From assembly GCA_040754375.1 (NCBI GenBank), contig JBFMCT010000006.1, positions 1-64,000 of the forward strand: a stretch of DNA of 64,000 bases, given 5' to 3'. Position 1 is the stretch's first letter, and every line of letters begins with the position of its first letter. The stretch comes from Actinomycetota bacterium (lineage in GTDB: Bacteria; Actinomycetota; Acidimicrobiia; Acidimicrobiales; AC-14). Shown here piece by piece: positions 15,545 through 22,921 of this stretch. A program made the translations under genes and the position numbers. Below the pieces are notes generated by a model. The model had not been told where the DNA came from. It did no database searches and saw only the letters and a list, made by a program, of their open reading frames with translations.

Positions 15545-16474
15545 ATGGCCATGACGCTGAGCCAACTCCGTACGTTCCTGGCCGTGGCCGACTCGGGGTC
15601 GGTCCGGACCGCAGCCGAGTCGCTCTTCGTGTCTCAGCCGGCGGTGTCGGCCGCCATCGCCTCCCTCGAGCGGGAGCTGAGGGTGGCCCTCGTCGCTCGC
15701 CACGGGCGTGGCCTGCGGCTCACCGCGGCCGGGACGGCCTTCGCCGACGACGTGCGCACCAGCCTCGGCCTGCTCGACCAGGGCTCTCGCCGCGCCCGCA
15801 GCATCGAGGACCCAGCTCGGGGCACGGTCCGGCTGGTTGCCGTGGCCACAGCCGCCGAGCGGGTGCTCCTACCCGTCGTCGCCCGCTTCCGCGAGCAGCA
15901 CCCCGACGCCGGGGTCACTATCGAGGTCGGCAACAGGACGACCGTCTGGGAGGCCTTGCGCCACCGCCAAGCGGACCTCGTGGTAGCGGGGCGCCCGCCT
16001 GCGGCCGTACCGGCAGACACCCTGGCCCGGGGCGAGAACCGGCTCGTGGTCATCGGGCCCGCCTCCGGTACGCCGCCCACGGACCGCGCCAGCGCACTCC
16101 GTGAGGCGGCCCAGGAGACCTGGCTGTTGCGCGAACCGGGGTCCGGGACGCGGGCCGCAGCCGACTCCTTGCTCGCCGACCTGGGCATCGACCCACCCAC
16201 GATGATCCTCGGCTCGAACGCCGCCGTCGAGCGGGGCGTGGAGATGGGCCTGGGCGTGGGGCTGATCTCCCTGGACTCCGCAGCCGATCGCATCTCCGGG
16301 GGGTCGGTGAAGGTATGGGCGTGCCCTGGCACCCCTATCGACCGGCCGTGGCACCTGGTCTGCCACTCGGGTGAACCACTCGGTCCGACGGCGCTTGCCC
16401 TGGCGAGGTCGATGGTGGGGCCCGGCGGCAGCCTGAGGGCGACGGCCGAAGGCAGGCGGGTGCTGAGGAACTGA
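15545..16474 (+). CDS. cbbR: CbbR-type LysR regulator
   Basis: A 309-aa LysR-family regulator. The N-terminal winged HTH reads LSQLRTFLAVADSGSVRTAA, ESLFVSQPAVSAAIASLE and LRVALVARHGRGLRLTAAG. The C-terminal periplasmic-binding-like domain would sense a metabolite such as RuBP or NADPH in CbbR proteins. Divergent placement opposite cbbL is the classic cbbR arrangement and is the main reason for the name. ATGs at 15545 and 15551 are both possible; neither has a clear ribosome-binding site. Confidence 0.88.
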   Translation: MAMTLSQLRTFLAVADSGSVRTAAESLFVSQPAVSAAIASLERELRVALVARHGRGLRLTAAGTAFADDVRTSLGLLDQGSRRARSIEDPARGTVRLVAVATAAERVLLPVVARFREQHPDAGVTIEVGNRTTVWEALRHRQADLVVAGRPPAAVPADTLARGENRLVVIGPASGTPPTDRASALREAAQETWLLREPGSGTRAAADSLLADLGIDPPTMILGSNAAVERGVEMGLGVGLISLDSAADRISGGSVKVWACPGTPIDRPWHLVCHSGEPLGPTALALARSMVGPGGSLRATAEGRRVLRN

Positions 16475-16583
16475 GCGGCCCGCAGCTCGTCCCCCAGCGG
16501 GAAAGCCCACTCTGGTGGCGGGCAGGCCGGAGGACTAACCTCGGCCTTGATCTGACCTGATTTCGAGGAGGACGACCAACGAC

Positions 16584-17615
16584 ATGGGCCACAACAGCGA
16601 GCTCGCCGCCATCGCCAAGCAGATGGTCGCTCCGGGGCGAGGGATCCTGGCCGCCGACGAGTCCAACGCGACGATCGGCAAGCGGTTCGGGGCTCTCGAC
16701 ATCGAGTCGACCGAAGAGAACCGCCGGTCCTACCGCAACACCCTTCTGTCCACGCCGGGCCTCGAGGAGTACATCAGCGGCGTGATCCTCTACGACGAGA
16801 CGATCCGCCAGAAGGCCGACGACGGGACCCCGTTCCCCAAGATGCTCGAGCAGCGGGGCATCCTGCCGGGCATCAAGGTCGACACCGGCTCCAAGGAGCT
16901 GGCCGGCTTCCCCGGTGAGCAGGTCACCGAGGGCCTCGACGGCCTGCGGGAGCGCATCGCCGAGTACGTCAGCCTGGGCGCCAAGTTCGCCAAGTGGCGG
17001 GCCGTGATCGTGATCGACTCGGCCAACGGCCTGCCCACCGACGGCGGCATCGCGGCCAACGCCCACGCCCTGGCCCGCTACGGCGCCCTGTGCCAGGAAG
17101 GTGGCCTGGTGCCGATCATCGAGCCCGAGGTGCTCATGGACGGCGAGAACGACATCCACACCTGCTACGAGGTGACCGTGCGCACCCAGCGCCGGGTGTT
17201 CGCCGAGCTGGCCGCCCTGCGGGTCGACTTCGCGGGCATGGTCCTCAAGCCGTCGATGGTCATCTCCGGCAAGAAGTGCCCCGAGCAGGCCCCGCCTGAG
17301 ATGGTGGCCCGCAAGACCCTCAAGTGCCTTTACCGGACGGTCCCGGCGGCCGTGCCCGGCATCGCCTTCCTGTCGGGTGGGCAGTCGGCCGACGTGGCCA
17401 CGCTGCACCTCGACCTCATGAACAAGCAGGGGCCCCACCCCTGGGTCCTGACCTTCTCCTACGGCCGGGCCCTGCAGAACGAGGCCCTGAGCACTTGGAG
17501 GGGCGCGCCCGACAACGTGGGCGAGGCCCAGAAGGCGGCCAGCCACCGGGCCAAGCTGACCTCGATGGCGGCCACCGGGTCCTACGACCGGGAGATGGAG
17601 ACCGCCGGGGTCTAA
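16584..17615 (+). CDS. Class I fructose-bisphosphate aldolase
   Basis: A 343-aa Schiff-base aldolase joining DHAP with GAP (or with erythrose 4-phosphate) in the Calvin cycle and gluconeogenesis. Seen: GRGILAADESNATIGKRF, SGVILYDETIRQ, GIKVDTGSKEL, AKWRAVI, EPEVLMDG, the Schiff-base Lys in GMVLKPSMV (about Lys222), FLSGGQS and LTFSYGRALQ. An AGGAGG site lies about 12 bases before the ATG. Location downstream of cbbR suggests a Calvin-cycle role. Autotrophic proteobacteria usually use class II here. Confidence 0.95.
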   Translation: MGHNSELAAIAKQMVAPGRGILAADESNATIGKRFGALDIESTEENRRSYRNTLLSTPGLEEYISGVILYDETIRQKADDGTPFPKMLEQRGILPGIKVDTGSKELAGFPGEQVTEGLDGLRERIAEYVSLGAKFAKWRAVIVIDSANGLPTDGGIAANAHALARYGALCQEGGLVPIIEPEVLMDGENDIHTCYEVTVRTQRRVFAELAALRVDFAGMVLKPSMVISGKKCPEQAPPEMVARKTLKCLYRTVPAAVPGIAFLSGGQSADVATLHLDLMNKQGPHPWVLTFSYGRALQNEALSTWRGAPDNVGEAQKAASHRAKLTSMAATGSYDREMETAGV

Positions 17616-17627
17616 GGCCCCCTAGAT

Positions 17628-17644
17628 CGGCGCTTCGCGCCGAG
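17628..17644 (+). terminator. Hairpin after the aldolase gene
   Basis: TCGGCGC-TTC-GCGCCGA forms a perfect 7-bp stem with a 3-base loop, 12 bp after the aldolase stop. There is no T tract, so it is a candidate intrinsic terminator of the GC-rich type. A second hairpin (17750-17772) follows before the convergent kinase gene. Confidence 0.5.
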
Positions 17645-17749
17645 CGGCCGACCTGCCCCTGACCAGCACCTTTGCAGTGTCGCCGAGCCGCGAACGGGGC
17701 GGTCGGCCGCCTGGGGAGGGTTTAGACACCAGCCTCCTAGCCCGACGCC

Positions 17750-17772
17750 CGGCCTGGTCCAAGACCGGGCCG
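17750..17772. terminator. Hairpin between convergent aldolase and kinase genes
   Basis: CGGCCTGGTC-CAA-GACCGGGCCG pairs over 10 bp with one G-U wobble. It is 17 bp past the end of the minus-strand kinase gene, so it could stop transcription from that side. No T tract. Confidence 0.4.
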
Positions 17773-17789
17773 GTCGTTTCGCGTCCCGG

Positions 17790-19058
17790 TCAGTTCGGGA
17801 CGATGACCTCGACAGTGGTGCCCCGGCCAGGGCGGCTGGTCACCGTGAGCCGTCCGCCGATGAGCTCGGCCCGCTCCCGCATCCCGACCATCCCGTAAGA
17901 CCCGCGGTCCTCGGCCACCGCGATCCAGTCGTTGGGGAAGCCGTTGCCGTCGTCGGCCACCACCAGGCGCACGCCGTCGTCTGCCGGCCCGAAGCTGAGG
18001 CGTACCCTCGTGGCGTCGGCGTGGCGGGCCACGTTGTGGAGAGCCTCCTGGGCGATGCGGTACAGGGCCATCTCGACGTGCGGTGACAGGTCCTCGGCGA
18101 CCACGTCGACCTCGACCTCGAGATTGGGGAGCGAGCGGGCCAGGCTCTCCAGCCCCGGCCCTAGCCCGAGGTCGTCGAGCACGGTGGGCCGCAGGCCGCT
18201 GATGGCCGACCGGGCCTCGTCGAGGGCGGCGGTGGCCAGCTCCTTGGCCGACCCGAGCTCCTTGACGAGCTGGGCCACCTGGCCGCCGTTGGCCGCGTCC
18301 TCGGCCGCCAGCATGTGGTACCACAGGCTGATCAGCCGCTGGCTGATGCCGTCGTGGATCTCGCCCGCCAGCCGGCGCCGCTCCAGCTCCTGGGCCTCGA
18401 TGGTGCGGGCCGCGAAGGCCTCCAGCATCTCCTCCCGCTCGGCCAGGCTGGCCACCAGCCGGGAGTTCTCGATGGCCCGGGCCATGAGGTTGGCCACGTC
18501 CGACAGCAGGGCCACGTCGCCCTCGTCCCACACCCTGGTGGCTTTGGCGTGGACGTTGAGCACGCCCACGACCTTGCCCCGCACCAGCATGGGGACCGAG
18601 AGCATCGACGTGTAGTCCTCGCCCTTGAGGGCGGGGATGTACTTGTAACGGCGGTCGTCCCACTTGTTGGGGACCACCGCGGGCTCGGCGTGCTGGGCGA
18701 CCCATCCGGCGATGCCCTCCCCCACGGCCAGTTCGACGCTGCCCACGGCCTCGTCGAACGGCGGCGTGGCCCCGATCAAGACAACCCGGTTGTGCTCCTC
18801 GTCGAGGGCGTGGACGAAGCAGACGTCGGCGCCCGTGGCCTCGGTCATCACCGCCGCCACCCGCTGGGCCACCTCGTGGAGGTCGAGCTCGACCGAGGTG
18901 GCCTCGATGATCCGGCGCAGCAGGCGGTTGTCGATGGCCCGGTCGATTCCTGCGGGCGGCGGGGGCTCAGTCGGCGGGAGCCCGGTCGGGGGGGGGCCGG
19001 TCGTCGGCCCGCCTTCGGGGGAGCTACGCCCCTCCGCTGCGTCTCGGTGATCGCTCAA
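17790..19058 (-). CDS. GAF-domain histidine kinase (NarL-type partner)
   Basis: A 422-aa cytoplasmic kinase. A Pro-rich N-terminus is followed by a GAF domain (about 60-200: EGIAGWVAQHAEPAVVPNKW, MLSVPMLVRGKVVGVLNVHA), then a HisKA_3 dimerisation helix with the phospho-accepting His in RRRLAGEIHDGISQRL, and an HATPase domain (LYRIAQEALHNVARHADA, VVADDGNGFP, GSYGMVGMRERAEL). There is no membrane segment, so the signal is internal. It overlaps the preceding response regulator by 4 bp and certainly works with it. It lies between Calvin-cycle genes, which suggests but does not prove control of carbon metabolism. Confidence 0.92.
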   Translation of the reverse strand: MSDHRDAAEGRSSPEGGPTTGPPPTGLPPTEPPPPAGIDRAIDNRLLRRIIEATSVELDLHEVAQRVAAVMTEATGADVCFVHALDEEHNRVVLIGATPPFDEAVGSVELAVGEGIAGWVAQHAEPAVVPNKWDDRRYKYIPALKGEDYTSMLSVPMLVRGKVVGVLNVHAKATRVWDEGDVALLSDVANLMARAIENSRLVASLAEREEMLEAFAARTIEAQELERRRLAGEIHDGISQRLISLWYHMLAAEDAANGGQVAQLVKELGSAKELATAALDEARSAISGLRPTVLDDLGLGPGLESLARSLPNLEVEVDVVAEDLSPHVEMALYRIAQEALHNVARHADATRVRLSFGPADDGVRLVVADDGNGFPNDWIAVAEDRGSYGMVGMRERAELIGGRLTVTSRPGRGTTVEVIVPN

Positions 19059-19750
19059 TGGAAGATCCCCTCCCGCAGGGCGGTGGCTATGGCCTGGGCT
19101 CTGTCGGGCACCTCCAGCTTGCGGTAGATGCCCTGGGTGTGGCTCTTGACCGTCTCTTCGCCGATGTAGAGGCGCTGGGCGATGGCCCGGTTGGACAGGC
19201 CCCGCACCATCAGCCCCAGGACCTCGCTCTCACGCTGGGTCAGCCCGAGGTGGGCACCCGGCCAGAACTCGCCGCTCTGGAGCCGGGCGGCCGTCATGGC
19301 CACCCGTCCGGCCAGGGCGGCGTCGACGGCCACCTCGCCATCCATGACCCGGTCGAGGTGGTCGGCCAACTCGGGCGCGGTCGTGGTCTTGAGCAGGAAG
19401 CCCGAAGCCCCCATGCGCAGCGCCTGGTAGAGGTACTGCTCGTCGTCATAGACGGTGAAGAACACGACACGGACACGGGCGAACTGTTCCACGAGCTGGC
19501 GGCACAGGTCGAGCCCGCTGGCTCCCTTGAGGCGGACGTCGAGCAGCACGACGTCAGGCTTGACCTCGCCGGCCAGGTGCAGGGCCTCGGTCGGGTTGGT
19601 GGTGGCCCCGACGATCTCCACCCGGTGGCGCTGGGACGCCAGCATCGACTGCAGCCCCTCGAGTACCACCTGGTGATCGTCGACCAGCAACAGGCGCACC
19701 GGGGCCCTGTGGAGGTCGACGGGGGCGGCCGGTTCGCTCATCGTCCCCAT
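19055..19750 (-). CDS. NarL/FixJ-type response regulator
   Basis: A 231-aa regulator: receiver domain with RLLLVDDHQVVLEGL, phospho-acceptor VVLLDVRLKG (Asp about 66), VVFFTVYDDE and GFLLKTT, then a LuxR-type HTH (LTQRESEVLGLMVRGLSN, RAIAQRLYIGEETVKSHTQG). It is transcribed first, with the kinase following in a 4-bp overlap. The upstream gap (19751-19928) is shared with the divergent rpe gene, so it may regulate the rpe-prk operon directly. Confidence 0.93.
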   Translation of the reverse strand: MGTMSEPAAPVDLHRAPVRLLLVDDHQVVLEGLQSMLASQRHRVEIVGATTNPTEALHLAGEVKPDVVLLDVRLKGASGLDLCRQLVEQFARVRVVFFTVYDDEQYLYQALRMGASGFLLKTTTAPELADHLDRVMDGEVAVDAALAGRVAMTAARLQSGEFWPGAHLGLTQRESEVLGLMVRGLSNRAIAQRLYIGEETVKSHTQGIYRKLEVPDRAQAIATALREGIFH

Positions 19751-19928
19751 CCCGCTAAGGCGGCCTGGGGACCGTAGTAGTCGTCATCATCGAACACAGT
19801 GCCCTAAACCTACCCGGCTCCCCCTCCGAACTCCCCTCCACCGGGGATGCGCTCGGGGTGCCCGTTGCCCTAGGGTCGTCCGACCGGGCCCCCGCCCCGT
19901 GGTTAGTTCGCGTCCTGAAAGGCCACGT

Positions 19929-20618
19929 ATGACCAACCCGACCCGCTTCGAGATAGTCCCGTCGGTACTGCCCGCCGACTTCGCCCGGCTGGGCGAAGAG
20001 GTGGCCGCCTTGGAGGCCGCCGGCGTCGACCGCATCCAGTGGGACGTGATGGACGGGCGGTTCGTCCCCAACCTCACCTTCGGGCCCGACGTCATCGCCG
20101 CCTGCCGCAAGCACGCCACGGTCACCTTCGAGGCCCACCTGATGGTGGTCAACCCCGACGAGCTGCTTCACCGCTACGTAGAGGCCGGCTGTGAGCTGAT
20201 CATCGTCCACGCCGAGGCCTGCCTGCACCTGCACCGCACCCTGGCCTCGATCCGCGACATGGGCGCCCGCTCCAGCGTCGCCCTCAACCCCTCGACGCCC
20301 GTCGACGTCGTGCGCCACGTGCTCGACTTGACCGACATGGTGCTGGTGATGACCGTGAACCCCGGGTTCGGGGGTCAGGCCTACATCAAGACCATGGAGC
20401 CCAAGGTGCGGGCCGTGCGGGAGATGATCTCCGAGTCGGGCTTCGACATCGACCTCGAGGTCGACGGCGGGGTCAACGCCGAGACGGTCGCGGGGGCAGC
20501 GGCCGCCGGGGCCAACGTCTTGGTGGCCGGGTCGGGGTTGTACAAGCACTCCGGGGGCCTGGCCGCGGCCGTGACCGAGCTGCGCAAGCTGGCGGGGGAG
20601 GCGGTGGTGGCCCAGTGA
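19929..20618 (+). CDS. rpe: Ribulose-phosphate 3-epimerase
   Basis: A 229-aa TIM-barrel enzyme interconverting ribulose 5-phosphate and xylulose 5-phosphate, feeding Prk in the Calvin cycle. Seen: IVPSVLPADFARLGEE, WDVMDGRFVPNLTFGPD, FEAHLMVVNPD, LVMTVNPGFGGQ and LEVDGGVNAETV, holding the catalytic Asp/His residues. The ATG at 19929 has GAAAGG upstream; an upstream start at 19899 has no support. A TAGGGT at 19871-19876 may be its -10 box. It overlaps prk by GTGA. Confidence 0.96.
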   Translation: MTNPTRFEIVPSVLPADFARLGEEVAALEAAGVDRIQWDVMDGRFVPNLTFGPDVIAACRKHATVTFEAHLMVVNPDELLHRYVEAGCELIIVHAEACLHLHRTLASIRDMGARSSVALNPSTPVDVVRHVLDLTDMVLVMTVNPGFGGQAYIKTMEPKVRAVREMISESGFDIDLEVDGGVNAETVAGAAAAGANVLVAGSGLYKHSGGLAAAVTELRKLAGEAVVAQ

Positions 20619-21715
20619 GCACCGTCAGCAGCATGAGCATGACCCGGGCTCTGCGCTCCAACGGCAAGACGCCGACCCGCCCGATCATGCTGGCCATCGC
20701 CGGGGACAGCGCGGCTGGCAAGACCACGATCACCAAGGGGCTGGTCGAGGCCCTCGGCCCCGAGCGCATCACCTCTATCTGCGTCGACGACTACCACCGG
20801 TACGACCGCGCCCAGCGCAAGGAGCTCAACCTCCCGTTCACGCCGCTGCACCCCGAGTGCAACTACGTCGAGATCATGGAGCAGCACCTCCAGTTGCTGG
20901 CCATGGGCAACCCCATCCTCAAGCCGGTCTACAACCACAAGAACGGCACCCTCGACCGGCCCGTGCTGGTCGAACCTCGGGAGTTCGTGATCATCGAGGG
21001 CCTGCTCCCGCTGTTCTCCAAGCTGTCGCGGGCCTGCTTCCACGCCACCGTCTACCTCGACCCCCCCGAGCCCGTCCGGTTCCAGTGGAAGGTCAACCGC
21101 GATACGGGCAAGCGGGGCTACCAGCCCGAGGAGGTCAAGAAGGACCTGGCCAAGCGCGAGGTGGAGTCGGCCGCGTTCATCCGCCCGCAGCGGGCCAACG
21201 CCGACATCGTGGTGCGCTTCGGCCCCATCGAGGGCCGCGACGAGCTGCCCGAGGGCCTGGCCCACGCCTTCAAGCCCGCTCCCCCGCTGGCCGAGGCGGC
21301 CACCCGGCTCGACGACTTCCGCGACGACTGCTCCAAGGGCTTCGAGGAGTCGTGGATGGCCATGGAGCAGTGGTCGGCGGCCGCCCGGACGCCTCTTTCG
21401 GCCACCTTGCTGCTGCGCCCGACGATCGCCCACCCCAACCTCAACCGGATCCTCACCGACGACCACCGCGAGGCCATGCACCTGAAGTTGGCCCGCGACG
21501 AGTTCGACAAGCCCGTCGACGCCCTTCACATCCACTCCTACGCCCGCCGGGAGACAACCCGCGAAGTCGAGGAGGAGATATGGAAGGAGCTGGGTGCGAC
21601 CGAGGACATCCCCGAGTCGCTGGGCACGATCGACCAGGGCGTGCGCAGCGAGCCGCTGGCCATCACCCAGCTGATCCTGCTCTACCACCTGTTCCAGGCC
21701 CGGGAAGAGCAGTAG
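20615..21715 (+). CDS. prk: Phosphoribulokinase
   Basis: A 366-aa kinase making RuBP from ribulose 5-phosphate and ATP, the committed Calvin-cycle step. Seen: P-loop IAGDSAAGKTTITKGL (about 28-43), VDDYHRYDRAQRKE, LHPECNYVEIMEQHL, IIEGLLPLFSK and VKKDLAKREVESAAFI. At 366 residues it is longer than the roughly 290-aa proteobacterial form and closer in size to the cyanobacterial type. It starts at a GTG overlapping the rpe stop, so the two are coupled. With Rpe and RuBisCO it completes the autotrophy-specific reactions in the window. Confidence 0.94.
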   Translation: MSTVSSMSMTRALRSNGKTPTRPIMLAIAGDSAAGKTTITKGLVEALGPERITSICVDDYHRYDRAQRKELNLPFTPLHPECNYVEIMEQHLQLLAMGNPILKPVYNHKNGTLDRPVLVEPREFVIIEGLLPLFSKLSRACFHATVYLDPPEPVRFQWKVNRDTGKRGYQPEEVKKDLAKREVESAAFIRPQRANADIVVRFGPIEGRDELPEGLAHAFKPAPPLAEAATRLDDFRDDCSKGFEESWMAMEQWSAAARTPLSATLLLRPTIAHPNLNRILTDDHREAMHLKLARDEFDKPVDALHIHSYARRETTREVEEEIWKELGATEDIPESLGTIDQGVRSEPLAITQLILLYHLFQAREEQ

Positions 21716-22201
21716 TCAGCCGGCCGCCTCCCGGGGGAGGCGGCCGGTCCGCCAGAAGGTGGCCCTAGCCGCGGGGGCAGCCAGTCCCGTCCGGGTCACG
21801 AACCAGGCGACGGCGACCGCCCCGGCCAGCTCCATGGCCAAGACCACGGCCAGGCCGTGGTCGAGCGACGGAAGAGGCCCGGCCAGCTCCCCGCCGAGGA
21901 ACGGCCACCAGAAGGTCTCGGCCCGCGTCCATGCCCCGTCGGCCACCAGGTGGACGAACGTCCCGATGGGCAGGGCCAGCCACCGGCGGCGCGCTGCCCG
22001 CCGGCCCCGGGTGACAGCCATGACGGCCGCCAGCAAGGCGACGCTGGCCAGCAGGGTGTGGGCCACCCGGGCCCCCCCGAACGGCAGGTCCACGGCGTCG
22101 GGCAGCAGGGCGCCGGCCACCAGCACGCGGTGGTCGATGGCCGGGTCGCGGAACACCACCCAGGCGACCACCAGCGCGGCCCCGACGAACCAGAGGAACA
22201 C
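21716..22201 (-). CDS. Membrane protein of unknown function (YdjM/DUF457-like)
   Basis: A 161-aa protein with four likely membrane helices. Polar motifs between them (LLPDAVDLPFGGARVAHTLL, GTFVHLVADGAW, LPSLDHGLAVV) place Asp and His residues at membrane faces, as in the putative membrane-bound metal-dependent hydrolases of the YdjM type. No activity is proven for that group in general. It converges on prk, with the shared terminator covering its last codons, and lies 6 bp downstream of the zinc-ribbon gene. Confidence 0.6.
   Translation of the reverse strand: MFLWFVGAALVVAWVVFRDPAIDHRVLVAGALLPDAVDLPFGGARVAHTLLASVALLAAVMAVTRGRRAARRRWLALPIGTFVHLVADGAWTRAETFWWPFLGGELAGPLPSLDHGLAVVLAMELAGAVAVAWFVTRTGLAAPAARATFWRTGRLPREAAG
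21720..21747. terminator. Bidirectional terminator between prk and the membrane protein
   Basis: CCGGCCGCCTCCC-GG-GGGAGGCGGCCGG is a perfect inverted repeat with 13-bp arms starting 5 bp after the prk stop. It also encodes the C-terminal residues of the convergent gene, whose stop is at 21716. Strong and symmetric, so it could act on both strands. Confidence 0.65.
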
Positions 22202-22207
22202 CGGCCG

Positions 22208-22921
22208 TCAGCGCACGAGTATGCGCGAGCACTGGTCGCACTGGACCAGCACGTCGGGGGGCTCCTTGCGGAGGCGGTCGACCTCGGTGGCCGGCAGCGT
22301 CAGGTGGCAGCCCGTGCAGCGCCCGCTGGCCAGCCGGGCCGCCCCCACCCCGCCCAGCTTGGCCCGCAGCCGCTCGTAGAAGGCGGCCAGGTCGGCCGGC
22401 AAGGTGGCCGCCAGCTCACCCCGGGCGGCCTGCTCGGCCGCCAGCTCGCCGTCGATGCAGGCCTGCTCCTCGGCCACAGACACCCGGAGCCGGGCCGCGG
22501 TGGCGTCGTGCTCCCGGCTGCGGGCCCCGAGGGCCTCCACCTCGTCGTCGAGGGGCTCGCGCTCGCCCATGGCTTCCAGTACGCCGTCCTCCAGGACCGA
22601 GCAACGCCGGCGCATGGCCTCGACCTCGGCCCCCATGGCCTGGAGCTCCCGCGGCACGGTCACCGCCCCCGAGTACATGCGGGCCTCGACCTCGGCCACC
22701 TTGGCCTCGACAGCCGCGAGCTCGTCCTCCAATCGCTTCTGGCGGCGGGCCACCTCGTCTCGGCGGGCCGTCACCTCGGTCAGCGCCTTCTCGACGCCCG
22801 CTTGCTCGTCCTCGGTGCGGGCCAGGTCGGCCAGCTCGGGCAGGTTGGCCCGGCGGTGGCGGAGCCGGTCCATGGCCGTGTCGTGCTCCTGCACGGCCAG
22901 CAGGTCGTCGAACCGGCCCAC
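22208..22921 (-). CDS. Coiled-coil protein with C4 zinc ribbon (DUF164/CT398 type)
   Basis: A 237-aa protein: a long Ala/Glu/Arg-rich coiled coil (about 1-175) and a C-terminal zinc ribbon with CTGCH and CDQC knuckles. The architecture matches the COG1579 family, found in most actinobacteria and of unproven function (nucleic-acid or trafficking roles have been proposed). The GTG start at 22921 shares bases with the TAG stop of the penicillin-binding protein gene, so the two are coupled; the longer frame upstream is antisense noise inside that gene. Confidence 0.8.
   Translation of the reverse strand: MGRFDDLLAVQEHDTAMDRLRHRRANLPELADLARTEDEQAGVEKALTEVTARRDEVARRQKRLEDELAAVEAKVAEVEARMYSGAVTVPRELQAMGAEVEAMRRRCSVLEDGVLEAMGEREPLDDEVEALGARSREHDATAARLRVSVAEEQACIDGELAAEQAARGELAATLPADLAAFYERLRAKLGGVGAARLASGRCTGCHLTLPATEVDRLRKEPPDVLVQCDQCSRILVR

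Noticed and set aside
15440-15703. 87-codon minus-strand frame at the start of cbbR
   Set aside because: Overlaps the HTH coding of cbbR, no ribosome-binding site, no similarity to known proteins.
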